The position numbers and the translations under genes were made by a program. The notes under the pieces were generated by a model, which worked only from the letters and a program-made list of their open reading frames with translations, was not told where the DNA came from and ran no database searches. This document shows positions 1 through 7,418 of a DNA stretch of 35,814 nt, piece after piece; the stretch's first letter is position 1; each line of letters begins with the position of its first letter. Source of the DNA: Bacillota bacterium (GTDB taxonomy: Bacteria; Bacillota; Sulfobacillia; Sulfobacillales; JAIMBI01); contig JAJZYZ010000026.1 in assembly GCA_021797815.1 (NCBI GenBank), forward strand, positions 1 through 35,814, written 5' to 3'.

Positions 1-49
1 AGGCACGCCGCCAGCGTTCGTCCTGAGCCAGGATCAAACTCTCCAGGCT
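1..49 (-). rRNA. 16S ribosomal RNA, 5' end only (cut by window edge)
   Basis: Read on the minus strand, bases 42 to 31 give AGAGTTTGATCC, the near-universal 5' region of bacterial 16S rRNA (primer 27F site), followed by the conserved GGCTCAGGACGAACGCTGG stretch. The mature 5' end is placed about seven bases before AGAG, by analogy with E. coli numbering, so the boundary at 49 is approximate. Only the first ~49 nucleotides are present; the rest lies outside the window. Confidence 0.95.
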
Positions 50-153
50 GAGACGCGCGGCCTCGCGGCCGCCCGCCTCGGATGTTCGTTGGTGTGTGGT
101 ACACGCTGACCAGTTGTCAAGGACCGGGTGTCGCACACGCGACAGCATCAGCT

Positions 154-181
154 ATCTTAGCACAATGACCGGCCCGATCAA
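154..181 (-). promoter_or_regulatory. Candidate rRNA operon promoter
   Basis: On the minus strand TTGATC (181-176) is followed after 16 bases by TAAGAT (159-154), which is preceded by TGC, an extended -10. It points at the 16S gene about 100 bases downstream, a normal leader length. A TTGACA (120-115) lies closer to the gene and could be the -35 of a second tandem promoter, but no good -10 follows it. Bases 182-390 hold no gene I can support. Confidence 0.5.
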
Positions 182-390
182 ACGGGCGGACACGATTTCC
201 TTGCGACCTGGCGGCCGGCCGCCGCGCACGACAGCCGTGGACTGCTACAGGCCTCCGGGTGCCGTGGTTTCTGCCCCACGCGATGCGGTTGTCGGAAGTG
301 TCGTCTTTCTTGCGGCCGTTCAATTTCGATAATGCCGAACCCACCCCCGGAGATGCCTTACAACGGAAACGGCCGATGGGCCGGACGGCA

Positions 391-420
391 TTGATCCTCT
401 CCCCGCCGACGCCGTAAAAT
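391..420 (+). promoter_or_regulatory. Promoter of the ABC-F gene and its leader
   Basis: TTGATC (391-396) and TAAAAT (415-420) are separated by 18 bases. Transcription would start near 427, just before the leader ORF at 451, leaving an untranslated leader of about 140 bases before the ABC-F start codon. The good match and correct placement support it; the start site itself is inferred. Confidence 0.65.
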
Positions 421-450
421 GGAGTGCATAGCGTTTGAGGAGGGAGCACC

Positions 451-471
451 GTGATCCGAGAACTCGGTTAG
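451..471 (+). CDS. Putative six-codon leader peptide of the ABC-F gene
   Basis: A GTG codon at 451 follows a strong ribosome binding site, GAGGAGGG (437-444), at six bases spacing. The frame is GTG ATC CGA GAA CTC GGT TAG, giving MIRELG. It lies between the promoter and mutually exclusive hairpins, the usual arrangement for ribosome-mediated attenuation of antibiotic-resistance genes. Translation is inferred: the ORF is too short for coding statistics, and the case rests on the strength of the ribosome binding site and the position. The same ribosome binding site could in principle belong to an in-frame N-terminal extension of the ABC-F protein from a TTG at 435, but that TTG lies inside the site. 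Confidence 0.55.
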   Translation: MIRELG

Positions 472-478
472 GCCCAGC

Positions 479-565
479 AAAGGGCGTAGTCTGCCCTTTT
501 GGTGCCCGCCGGGTCTCGGGAAGGCGACTCCCGCCTTCCCTCCGCATCAAGCAGGAGGGTTTTTT
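479..565 (+). terminator. Attenuator: three hairpins ending in an intrinsic terminator that contains the ABC-F ribosome binding site
   Basis: Three stems can be drawn. Hairpin 1 pairs AAAGGGC (479-485) with GCCCTTT (493-499). Hairpin 2 pairs GGGAAGGCG (518-526) with CGCCTTCCC (532-540), nine perfect pairs with a five-base loop. Hairpin 3 pairs CCCTCCGC (538-545) with GC-A-GGAGGG (551-559) and is followed at once by six T residues (560-565), an intrinsic terminator. Hairpins 2 and 3 share bases 538-540, so they cannot both form completely. The 3' arm of hairpin 3 holds the AGGAGGG used to translate the ATG at 567, so it could block transcription and translation. A ribosome stalled on the leader ORF could shift the balance; that mechanism is inferred. 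Confidence 0.6.
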
Positions 566-566
566 C

Positions 567-2150
567 ATGTCTTGGATGCGCGTCAACGATCTCACCATTG
601 CGGTCTCCGACCGTGTGCTGCTGGCCCACGCCACCTTTCGCATCGATCCCGGAGATCGCATCGGAGTGCTGGGCCCCAACGGGATGGGGAAGACATCGCT
701 CTTCCGGGTCCTCACCGGTGACCTCCTTGCACACGACGGTTTTGTGGAGCGGTCGCCCGACTTGAGACTGGCCACGCTTGACCAGCTGGCCAGCCAGGAT
801 GATGAGCGCACCGTTTGGGATACTGCCTATGCGTCGAATCCCCGGATCCCCGAGCTTGAGACCTCCCTGCGAGCCTTGGAGCACACGATGGCCGATCCCG
901 CCGCGGACGACCTCGAGACCGCACTGGTCCAATACGCTAACTGTCAGGAGCTTTATCAGGAGCTCGGTGGATATGAGTGGGACGCCCGGGTAAATCAGGT
1001 GCTGCAAGGACTCGGGTTTCCCGCATCACGGTTCCAGGACTCTGTCCGCATCCTGTCTGGTGGTGAACGCCATCGCCTGGCTCTCGGGCGACTTGTCCTT
1101 TCCGGAGCTCAGCTCTGGATTATGGACGAACCCACCAACCACCTGGACGTGGCGGCCATGGAATGGCTTGAGCGCACTCTGAACCAATTTCCGGGCGGGG
1201 TCATCATGGCGTCGCACGATCGACGATTCCTGGAGCGCGCCGCGACGCGCATCATCAGTTGGGAAGACGGCTACTTTTTCACCGTATCCGGCAACTATCG
1301 TCAGTACCAGGCGGTGCGCCGCGAACGCCTCCAGCGGCTCCAAGAACAGTGGAAGCGATACCAAGAAGAGCGGCAGCGCCTCATGGCTTTCGTAGACCGA
1401 TTCCGGGCCGGCACCCGTTCGACGCAGGCAAAAAGCCGTCTGCACGCGATCGCGCGCCTCGATCGGGAGGCGCTGCCGCTTCCGGTAAGGGCACGCACCG
1501 CGGTTCGGACGCTTCGCCACGCTGGATCCGTACTGCCGGGGACGATTGCGGTCGACGTGGACGGACTGGTCCTCGAGGTGGGTTCCCGGGTCTGGGAGCC
1601 GATTTCCTTTCGCCTGCCCACCGTGGCCCGCATGGGGGTTGTCGGTCCGAACGGTTCGGGGAAGACGACACTTCTGTCGGCGCTGGTTCAGGGACTCGCC
1701 GGCGTCCGGTGGAACCCGGACGCGGTTCTGACGTGGTATGACCAGTATGCCGCCGACCGCCTTCCCACGGACCAGACTGGCATGGAGCTCGCGCACGCGG
1801 AGGGGATGGACCGTGAGACTTGCTATGCGCTGGGGGCGCGCTTCGGCCTGTCTCCCGACCTCTTGAATACCCTCACCGGGTTCTGGTCGGGAGGCGAGCG
1901 AGCGCGGCTTGCCCTCTTGTTCGCCCTCATGGCACGCGGAAACGTCTTGCTTCTCGACGAGCCGACCAACCACCTCGATCTGCCCATGCGGGAGGAGTTG
2001 GAGGCGCTGCTGGCCGGATATCCGGGACTTGTAATTCTCGTCAGTCACGACCGCGAGCTATTGGACAACCTGTCCACGCACACGCTTTGGTGGAAGGACG
2101 GAGCGTTCACATTTACGCCCCGTCCTTACTCCGAAGCGGTCGGAACCTAA
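567..2150 (+). CDS. ABC-F family ATP-binding protein (ribosome-associated; possible antibiotic resistance factor)
   Basis: The 527-residue protein has two ABC ATPase domains and no membrane segment, which defines the ABC-F class of ribosome-binding translation or ribosome-protection factors. Domain 1 has Walker A GPNGMGKTS (about residue 36), signature LSGGERHRLAL (about 162) and Walker B LWIMDEPTNHLD. Domain 2 has Walker A GPNGSGKTT (about 358), signature WSGGERARLAL and Walker B VLLLDEPTNHLD. The arginine/glutamine-rich linker between them is the region that reaches the P-site tRNA in this family. It ends soon after domain 2, without a long C-terminal extension. The ATG at 567 is chosen because it follows AGGAGGG (553-559) and starts the family-like N-terminus; a reading frame open from 435 adds residues without family character. 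The attenuator suggests inducible expression, as for resistance-type ABC-F genes, but the linker looks like housekeeping members, so the substrate is unknown. Its stop codon overlaps the convergent rocA stop. Confidence 0.93.
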   Translation: MSWMRVNDLTIAVSDRVLLAHATFRIDPGDRIGVLGPNGMGKTSLFRVLTGDLLAHDGFVERSPDLRLATLDQLASQDDERTVWDTAYASNPRIPELETSLRALEHTMADPAADDLETALVQYANCQELYQELGGYEWDARVNQVLQGLGFPASRFQDSVRILSGGERHRLALGRLVLSGAQLWIMDEPTNHLDVAAMEWLERTLNQFPGGVIMASHDRRFLERAATRIISWEDGYFFTVSGNYRQYQAVRRERLQRLQEQWKRYQEERQRLMAFVDRFRAGTRSTQAKSRLHAIARLDREALPLPVRARTAVRTLRHAGSVLPGTIAVDVDGLVLEVGSRVWEPISFRLPTVARMGVVGPNGSGKTTLLSALVQGLAGVRWNPDAVLTWYDQYAADRLPTDQTGMELAHAEGMDRETCYALGARFGLSPDLLNTLTGFWSGGERARLALLFALMARGNVLLLDEPTNHLDLPMREELEALLAGYPGLVILVSHDRELLDNLSTHTLWWKDGAFTFTPRPYSEAVGT

Positions 2151-3694
2151 AGCTGTTCGGCCACGGCCTTCATCTGCATGAAAAGGAGGAGGTAATCAGG
2201 CGACCCCGTCTTGGAGTCCGTGCCCGACATGTTGAAGCCGCCAAATGGGTGCGCGCCGACGACCGCGCCGGTGCACTTCCTATTTATATAGAGGTTGCCC
2301 ACTTCGAACTCACGTCGGGCCTGTTCGATACGTTCGCGACGGCTCGTGTATAGAGAGCCGGTCAAGCCGTAGTCGGTGTCGTTGGCGATCTCGAGCGCGT
2401 TATCAAAGTCTCGCGCCCGAATCACGGCCAGCACCGGTCCGAATATCTCTTCCTGTTCGATCCGAGAGCCCGGCTCCACATCACCGAATACCGTAGGGGC
2501 AATGAAGTAGCCCGGCTCTCGGGCCCGTTCTCCGCCCGCAAGGAGACGGGCGTTCGCCTTGCCCCACTCGATGTACTCCATGATCTTACGAAACGCCCGT
2601 TCTTCGATGACGGGCCCGACACTATATGCCGGATCTTCCGCCGGTCCGATTTTCAGGTTTCGGGTCAGCTCGACCACCCGCTCAGCCACCTGTTCGTACA
2701 CGGCATCGACAATAATGGCGCGGGAGCACGCCGAGCATTTCTGACCCTGGTAGCCGAAGGCCGACGCGACTATGCCCTGCGCAGCAGATTCCAGGTCGGC
2801 CGTCTCGTCCACCACGATGGCGTCCTTGCCTCCCATCTCCGCCACGACCCGTTTGATAAACCGACTGTCCGGCCTTGTGTCGGCCGCCAGGCGGTTGATG
2901 TGAAGACCTACCTCGCGCGAACCCGTGAACGACACGAACCGCGTCAGACGGTGGCCAACCAGATGGTCGCCAATCTCGCCGCCGTCGCCGGGGACGAAAT
3001 TGATCACGCCGGGCGGAATGCCGGCCGCCTCCATGACCTCCACGAACTTGGCCGCAATGACAGGTGTGGGGCTCGCCGGCTTCAAGACGACCGTGTTTCC
3101 TGCCACCACCGCCCCCACAGTCATCCCACTCAGGATCGCCAGGGGAAAGTTCCAAGGTGGGATGATAGCTCCCACCCCTAACGGAATGTAAAAGGCCTGG
3201 TCGTCCTCCCCATTGAGCGGAACCACGTCCACCGGCTTCGACAAACGCTCCGCCTGACGCGCGTAGTATTCGAGGAAGTCAATGGCCTCGGCGACGTCGG
3301 CGTCGGCTTCGGGCCAGGATTTCCCAGCCTCCACCACCTCCCAGGCCGACAACTCGAACTTCCGGCGGCGCATGATGGCCGCCCCACGATAGAGATATCG
3401 TGCGCGTTCTTGGGCGGTGAGCCGTCGAAAGGAGCGAAAGGCGTGGTCCGCTGCGTCCAGCGCTTGGTCGACCTCGGTTCGGCCCGCCTTGTACACGCGG
3501 CCAACAACCTCGTCGGGTTGACCCGGATTCAAAGACACGAGCATATTGGCGGTCGTCACGCGGCCCCCGCCGATGATAAGCGGATAGCTTTTGCCAAGCT
3601 CCTGCCGTACCTGCGCCAGCGCCCGCTCCATGGCCGACCGACTGACAGGGTCAGAAAAATTTGTCAATGGCTCCGGCCGATAAACACCAACCAT
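2147..3694 (-). CDS. rocA: L-glutamate gamma-semialdehyde (1-pyrroline-5-carboxylate) dehydrogenase
   Basis: This 515-residue NAD-dependent aldehyde dehydrogenase is expected to oxidise glutamate semialdehyde to glutamate, the second step of proline and ornithine breakdown, in the cytoplasm. Visible family features are IPPWNFPLAI (substrate/cofactor region), the general-base Glu in VVAEMGGKDA, the catalytic Cys in GYQGQKCSACSR, and the C-terminal AHPFGGFNMSGTDSKTG segment typical of the RocA/PruA group. The length matches stand-alone P5C dehydrogenases, so it is not the bifunctional PutA. It is the second gene of a two-gene operon, 14 bases after the thioesterase gene. No proline dehydrogenase gene is present in the window. 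Other aldehyde dehydrogenases are possible, but the C-terminal segment favours RocA. Confidence 0.92.
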   Translation of the reverse strand: MVGVYRPEPLTNFSDPVSRSAMERALAQVRQELGKSYPLIIGGGRVTTANMLVSLNPGQPDEVVGRVYKAGRTEVDQALDAADHAFRSFRRLTAQERARYLYRGAAIMRRRKFELSAWEVVEAGKSWPEADADVAEAIDFLEYYARQAERLSKPVDVVPLNGEDDQAFYIPLGVGAIIPPWNFPLAILSGMTVGAVVAGNTVVLKPASPTPVIAAKFVEVMEAAGIPPGVINFVPGDGGEIGDHLVGHRLTRFVSFTGSREVGLHINRLAADTRPDSRFIKRVVAEMGGKDAIVVDETADLESAAQGIVASAFGYQGQKCSACSRAIIVDAVYEQVAERVVELTRNLKIGPAEDPAYSVGPVIEERAFRKIMEYIEWGKANARLLAGGERAREPGYFIAPTVFGDVEPGSRIEQEEIFGPVLAVIRARDFDNALEIANDTDYGLTGSLYTSRRERIEQARREFEVGNLYINRKCTGAVVGAHPFGGFNMSGTDSKTGSPDYLLLFMQMKAVAEQL

Positions 3695-3708
3695 GTCCGA
3701 AGACCTCC

Positions 3709-4173
3709 CTAATATGCCGACGGGGATGGCACCGCCGTCATAGCCTCCTCTACCGCCTGGTCCAGGTCGGCCGCCACCCGCACGAGGTTAATGGCCCGTC
3801 CGTCCTTTACAAAGACATGCTCCGTAAACCCTTCCACCGTCACGTGACCCTGGTGCCGCACCGTGTATCGAAAACGAAGACGCGCGCCCTGGCGCCCGTC
3901 TACCCACACGACGAGCGACAGATCGTCTCCCGGCCGCATTGCGCGGTCAAAAGTCGCGTTCGCCTCACGCACCAGGAGATCGATGCCGCGAGCCCGCCAA
4001 TCGTCGTAATAGGCGTGCCCGATCCCCCGGAGCCACGCGAGACGTCCCTCGGAAAACCAGTCAAAAACGCGGGCATGGTAGAGAATTCCGGCCGCGTCAC
4101 ATTCGGCCCAGCGCACGGTTATAGGAAGAACGGCCCGATGACCGGTCGGGGCCGTCCGTGCTTCGCGCGTCAT
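3709..4173 (-). CDS. Acyl-CoA thioesterase, 4-hydroxybenzoyl-CoA thioesterase (YbgC-like) hotdog family
   Basis: A 154-residue single-domain hotdog protein, expected to hydrolyse acyl-CoA thioesters in the cytoplasm. The N-terminal VRWAECDAAGILYHARVFDW matches the family signature, with the catalytic Asp in ECDAAG and the following tyrosine/histidine; the length suits the 4HBT group. The start at 4173 is chosen because GGGAGGTGG lies just upstream; the frame stays open further upstream without family similarity. It is the first gene of an operon with rocA. The natural substrate cannot be told from sequence; a broad-range short- or medium-chain acyl-CoA thioesterase is most likely. Confidence 0.85.
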   Translation of the reverse strand: MTREARTAPTGHRAVLPITVRWAECDAAGILYHARVFDWFSEGRLAWLRGIGHAYYDDWRARGIDLLVREANATFDRAMRPGDDLSLVVWVDGRQGARLRFRYTVRHQGHVTVEGFTEHVFVKDGRAINLVRVAADLDQAVEEAMTAVPSPSAY

Positions 4174-4213
4174 TTCACCACCTCCCGGTTCCGGATCTCG
4201 CGTCCGCGCCTCC

Positions 4214-4241
4214 ACTATAGATCAACCCGTCTGCCGGCAGA
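4214..4241 (-). promoter_or_regulatory. Candidate promoter and palindrome upstream of the thioesterase-rocA operon
   Basis: On the minus strand a TATAGT (4219-4214) could be a -10 element about 40 bases before the start codon. A perfect 12-base palindrome, TCTGCCGGCAGA (4230-4241), covers the position where the -35 would lie. No consensus -35 is seen, so the palindrome may be a regulator site. Both assignments are tentative. Confidence 0.35.
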
Positions 4242-5148
4242 TTCGGCACGGTGCCCCGGCCGGGACCGAGGCTCACGGCCTGCCAGGAGGGGCCGCGACG
4301 ACCCGACCGTGTGTGAGAGACACTTCTCCGGCCCCCCCGGTGGCTCCGGCACGCGAAACCCAGGTCCTCGCCGCCACGGCGCTGATGGCGCCCCGGTCTC
4401 AACGACTCCTGCGATCTGGCCGCCAGACTCACCCTCCTCTTACACTCTGCTGAGCGAAACTTGGGAGCCTGGTTCCTGAGACTAAGCGGTCGCGTGGGAG
4501 TCCATGGTAGCCGGGCGGGCTTTGGGTGCCGTCTTCCTGTTGTTCAACCGGCCGTCCTCACCGCGTACCTGCACGAGGTATGTCCCGAGATTCCGACCCC
4601 AGCGAATGGGGCGGGCAGGCATGATCCAGGTCATCTGGGAGTTGAGGGTACGCGACTTCGATCAAAGGATCGGCGTCGGGTTGACTCAGGTTGTAACTGA
4701 GAGGTTAGGTCTTGCACGGTTCCTGGCAGGGGCGCTCCAATCATCAAGCGCCCCGTCTGCCATGCTCTCGTCGGCGTGGGCCCTCCGATTCAGCCGGCAG
4801 CCAACGCGGCTTCGTCTGTCCCGACCCGGTACAGCCTCGGGGGCATCCTGCCGATGCACAAGTCTTCGCCGCATCTGGACGAGCCGCTCCCGTGGAGTCG
4901 CCCGACGGGCCGAGGCCCATGATGCCGACCGCAACATCAAGGGCCGCCAATCAGAATGCGGTGCCGTATTCGCATGGACCCGGTCTCCCCACCCACCCAC
5001 GGCGCGTGGCCGAGAAGGCGAGACCTGACCCGTCAAAAGCCCGGCAATGACCGAAGGCCGCCGGGCGTTTCCCAAGACCTTGTGCCACCGCACCCGTCGG
5101 CGCAGGATAAGGGACACAGAAGCCGCCACCGCGTTGTGAGGGATGGAG
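4242..5148. other. Gap of about 900 bases with no gene that can be supported
   Basis: Open frames exist on both strands (for example 4504-5028 plus and 4686-5129 minus), but their products are rich in Arg, Ser and Pro, lack any recognisable motif and have no proper ribosome binding site, as expected of out-of-frame reading in high-GC DNA. The one notable piece is 4441-4477, which resembles 31168-31204. Part of the gap may be decayed coding sequence; I cannot identify a parent gene. Confidence 0.4.
4441..4477 (+). repeat. Copy A of a ~37-base sequence shared with 31168-31204
   Basis: About 30 of 37 bases match the sequence at 31168, including a TACACT/TATACT element, a GAAAC-TGGGAG core and TGGTTC. 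At the other copy this is the -10 and ribosome binding region of a small ORF. Here no ORF follows: the corresponding frame stops within a few codons. It may be a remnant of a duplicated promoter/start region, or a chance match. Confidence 0.35.
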
Positions 5149-5412
5149 ATGGGTGCACTTATCAGTGAGCCGGTTGCAGTCGAGGACTCGGCTGATGGCG
5201 TCCCGACCCGGTTTCGGTGGCGCGGCCACCCCCACCTGGTGGCCGAGGTGTTATCCGATGTGCGCCAGGTTGATTATCAGCGAGATTGGAAGCTCCGCCG
5301 GCACCGCCGACGGGTGACCGTCCGGACCGTCGACGGGCGGTTCTTCGACCTATATCTGGAGCACCGCGGCTCGTGGATTCTCTACCGGGAGCTCGACGAT
5401 CCCTTCCGGTGA
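5149..5412 (+). CDS. Small DUF6504-like protein
   Basis: An 87-residue soluble, charged protein with a pattern of short beta strands: RFRWRGHPHLVAEVL, then a WKLRRHRRRVTVRTVDGRFFDLYLE segment and WILYRELDD near the end. This resembles DUF6504, a domain of unknown function known mainly from Actinobacteria; the assignment is from memory of the family pattern and is moderate. The ATG at 5149 is preferred to one at 5143 because GAGGG (5138-5142) is six bases from 5149. It stands alone between the gene-poor stretch and the tRNA pair. No function can be given. Confidence 0.65.
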   Translation: MGALISEPVAVEDSADGVPTRFRWRGHPHLVAEVLSDVRQVDYQRDWKLRRHRRRVTVRTVDGRFFDLYLEHRGSWILYRELDDPFR

Positions 5413-5451
5413 GCTCTGAGGGGGCCCAAAAGCCGTACACAAGGCAAAGTC

Positions 5452-5470
5452 GCCCAGCCAGCGGCCAGGC
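5452..5470 (-). terminator. Weak hairpin downstream of the tRNA pair
   Basis: On the minus strand, ten bases past the tRNA-Glu 3' end, eight-base arms (with two G-U pairs) enclose a three-base loop, followed by a T-containing but not T-rich stretch. It could end the tRNA transcript; support is weak. Confidence 0.3.
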
Positions 5471-5479
5471 GAACTCAAA

Positions 5480-5555
5480 TGGCAGCCCTAAGCGGATTCG
5501 AACCGCTGTTTCCGGAATGAGGGTCCGGCGTCCTGGGCCTCTAGACGATAGGGCC
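5480..5555 (-). tRNA. tRNA-Glu (anticodon CTC)
   Basis: Read on the minus strand, the sequence folds as a 76-base cloverleaf: acceptor GGCCCTA against TAGGGCT, discriminator G, encoded CCA, and T loop GGTTCGAATCC. The anticodon arm is CCGGA / CCCTCAT / TCCGG, giving anticodon CTC, which reads GAG. It lies five bases after tRNA-Gln, so both are probably co-transcribed. Confidence 0.95.
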
Positions 5556-5560
5556 ATATT

Positions 5561-5634
5561 TGGCTGGGGGACCAGGATTCGAACCTGGGCGAGGTGATCC
5601 AGAGTCACCTATGCTACCGCTACATCATCCCCCA
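5561..5634 (-). tRNA. tRNA-Gln (anticodon CTG)
   Basis: The minus strand gives a 74-base cloverleaf: acceptor TGGGGGA against TCCCCCA, encoded CCA, T loop GGTTCGAATCC. The anticodon arm GGTGA / CTCTGGA / TCACC gives anticodon CTG, which reads CAG. It is the upstream member of a Gln-Glu pair. Confidence 0.95.
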
Positions 5635-5847
5635 AGAGCGCTCCTGCATTATAGACGCGGAACGTCGTCAGCACAAGCCGGGACCCGTTCTGGCCTCCCG
5701 CCAGACTCGCCGTCGCACGGCGGGCGTCATCGGCTCGGAGAGGCCGTTCTTGGGCTTCCCCTTCCCTCCTGTGGCCTCGCCACCTCTAGGCCCGACTCAC
5801 GGAGGATTGCGCCGGCGGCACACCCGAAACTGGCTCAAGACCGCCAA

Positions 5848-5876
5848 TTGATGCAGGCGCGGAGCGAGCGTAAACT
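5848..5876 (+). promoter_or_regulatory. Promoter of htpX-pspAB
   Basis: TTGATG (5848-5853) and TAAACT (5871-5876) are separated by exactly 17 bases, a good sigma-A-type match, about 53 bases before the htpX start codon. The same TAAACT -10 occurs in the gltX promoter. Confidence 0.65.
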
Positions 5877-5929
5877 ATAGCCGCCAGATGCAGGGACGGG
5901 CCTGTCGCCGTTCGCACGGAGGGATAACA

Positions 5930-6838
5930 ATGGCCAAGCAACGTTGGTATGGGCGAGATGCCGGGCTCACGTTCCGGATGGGGCTCGTGATGTTTCTTCT
6001 GGCCGCTCTCTATCTGGCGTTTATCGCCGTCCTCCTGGCCCTGCGAGTCCCCATGGCGTTTCTCATTCTGATCATCGGCGTCATGCTGGTCGCTCAATTT
6101 TTCTTCTCGGACAAGATGGTGCTGGCGGCGACCGGTGCCCGCGTGGTCACCCGCCAGCAGGCTCCTGACCTTCATGAGATTATCGACCGACTGTGCCAGA
6201 TGTCCGATATCCCGCGGCCACAGGTGGCCATCATGGACACAGACATGCCGAACGCCTTTGCTACGGGGCGAGATCCCCGCCACGCGGTGGTCACCGTGAC
6301 CCGGGGCCTCATGCGGCGGCTGGAACCGGACGAGCTGGAAGCGGTGCTGGGCCATGAACTGAGCCATGTAAAAAATCGCGACGTAGCCGTGATGACTGTG
6401 GCCAGCTTCTTTGCGACCGTGGCTTCGATTCTTGTCCAGCAATTCTTGTGGTTCGGTTTGTGGGGCGGCGGGATGGGCGGGCGCCGACGCGGCAACGGCG
6501 GAAACGCTGCCATACTGATCTGGCTTGTCGCGATTGTCGTTTGGGCGCTCAGCTACCTGCTCATCCGCGCCCTTTCACGGTACCGGGAGCTCGCCGCCGA
6601 CCGCGGTTCCGCCATCATTACCGGCCAGCCCTCCAAGCTTGCCTCAGCCCTGGTGAAAATCTCGCAGCAAGTGAGTCGGACCGCCGACCGCGACCTGCGG
6701 CAGACGGATGCGGCCGCCGCCTTCTTCATCGTGCCGGCCCTTCGGCGAGACTCCTTGGCGGCTCTCATCTCGACCCACCCTCCTCTCAACGTGCGTCTGG
6801 CACAGCTGGAACGGCTCAGCCGAGAGATGGAGCGATAG
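5930..6838 (+). CDS. htpX: HtpX-type membrane zinc metalloprotease (M48)
   Basis: A 302-residue integral membrane protease of the M48B family, expected to degrade damaged membrane proteins with its active site facing the cytoplasm. Two hydrophobic segments lie near residues 18-38 and 42-58. The zinc motif HEXXH is seen as LGHELSHVKNRD, and the third zinc ligand is the Glu in YRELAADRGS. Between them are two further hydrophobic segments separated by a glycine/arginine-rich loop (GGGMGGRRRGNGG). The ATG at 5930 follows GGAGGG at a good distance. It is followed after three bases by pspAB, and faces pspA-pspAA, so it probably belongs to an envelope-stress module. Confidence 0.93.
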   Translation: MAKQRWYGRDAGLTFRMGLVMFLLAALYLAFIAVLLALRVPMAFLILIIGVMLVAQFFFSDKMVLAATGARVVTRQQAPDLHEIIDRLCQMSDIPRPQVAIMDTDMPNAFATGRDPRHAVVTVTRGLMRRLEPDELEAVLGHELSHVKNRDVAVMTVASFFATVASILVQQFLWFGLWGGGMGGRRRGNGGNAAILIWLVAIVVWALSYLLIRALSRYRELAADRGSAIITGQPSKLASALVKISQQVSRTADRDLRQTDAAAAFFIVPALRRDSLAALISTHPPLNVRLAQLERLSREMER

Positions 6839-6841
6839 ATC

Positions 6842-7408
6842 ATGGGGTTTATGGATGCACTGTTCGGGCGCACCCGTACCCGGCCCGCCCGTGTTGATGC
6901 CATCTTCCGGCTTTCCACAGCCGAGCCGGACCTGGAAGAAAAACTTGCCGTCCGTTATGCGGGGCGGCTTGCCGTGGTGTTGCGTGACATGGAGGCGTCG
7001 CGGTTTGCGAAGGTCCTGCAAGAGGCGCGTGACATCCTGGCCCGCTCGTCCCAAGACCTGCCGGTCACGGTCGGCGACGCCACCGACAAACTGCATTTCC
7101 ACTGGCTCATCCTGAACGGGAAGGACTTGACGGCCGCACTTACCGGAGCCCGCCTCATCGAACAGCTCGCCGAAGAGGGCGGATTCAGCGACGCTCTCCT
7201 CGCAGCGATGGCGGATTTCAACCAATTCTGCCTCATCTACAGCTACCGGCATGGGCGCTTCTACCCGTTTTGCCAAACTGGCCCGAATCACCGCGACCAA
7301 AGCCGCGAGATCCGGGTCAGCGCCGTGCTGAATCCGCTTTTGCCCATGGAGCCAGATCCGGGCCAATGGTACCCTCTGTGGGATCCGCCCTGGGACGCAT
7401 CCGCTTGA
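6842..7408 (+). CDS. PspA-associated protein PspAB
   Basis: A 188-residue soluble protein whose start MGFMDALFGR, central DATDKLHFHW and NQFCLIYSYR-GRFYPFCQ segments resemble the PspAB family, defined by its linkage to htpX and pspA; no biochemical activity is established for it. The start lies three bases after the htpX stop with only a weak ribosome binding site, suggesting translational coupling. It ends 10 bases before the stop of convergent pspAA. The gene context supports the name; the sequence match is from memory of the family. Confidence 0.8.
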   Translation: MGFMDALFGRTRTRPARVDAIFRLSTAEPDLEEKLAVRYAGRLAVVLRDMEASRFAKVLQEARDILARSSQDLPVTVGDATDKLHFHWLILNGKDLTAALTGARLIEQLAEEGGFSDALLAAMADFNQFCLIYSYRHGRFYPFCQTGPNHRDQSREIRVSAVLNPLLPMEPDPGQWYPLWDPPWDASA

Positions 7409-7418
7409 AGGACGACTG

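Noticed and set aside
115-120. TTGACA on the minus strand as the main -35 of the rRNA promoter
   Set aside because: No acceptable -10 at 16-18 bases; the upstream TTGATC/TAAGAT pair with extended -10 is better.
435-566. N-terminal extension of the ABC-F protein from a TTG at 435
   Set aside because: The TTG lies within the ribosome binding site of the leader ORF, the extra residues do not resemble the family, and the ATG at 567 has its own strong site.
4504-5129. Long open frames on both strands in the gene-poor stretch
   Set aside because: Composition biased to Arg, Ser and Pro, no motifs, no convincing ribosome binding site and mutual overlap; typical of high-GC noise.
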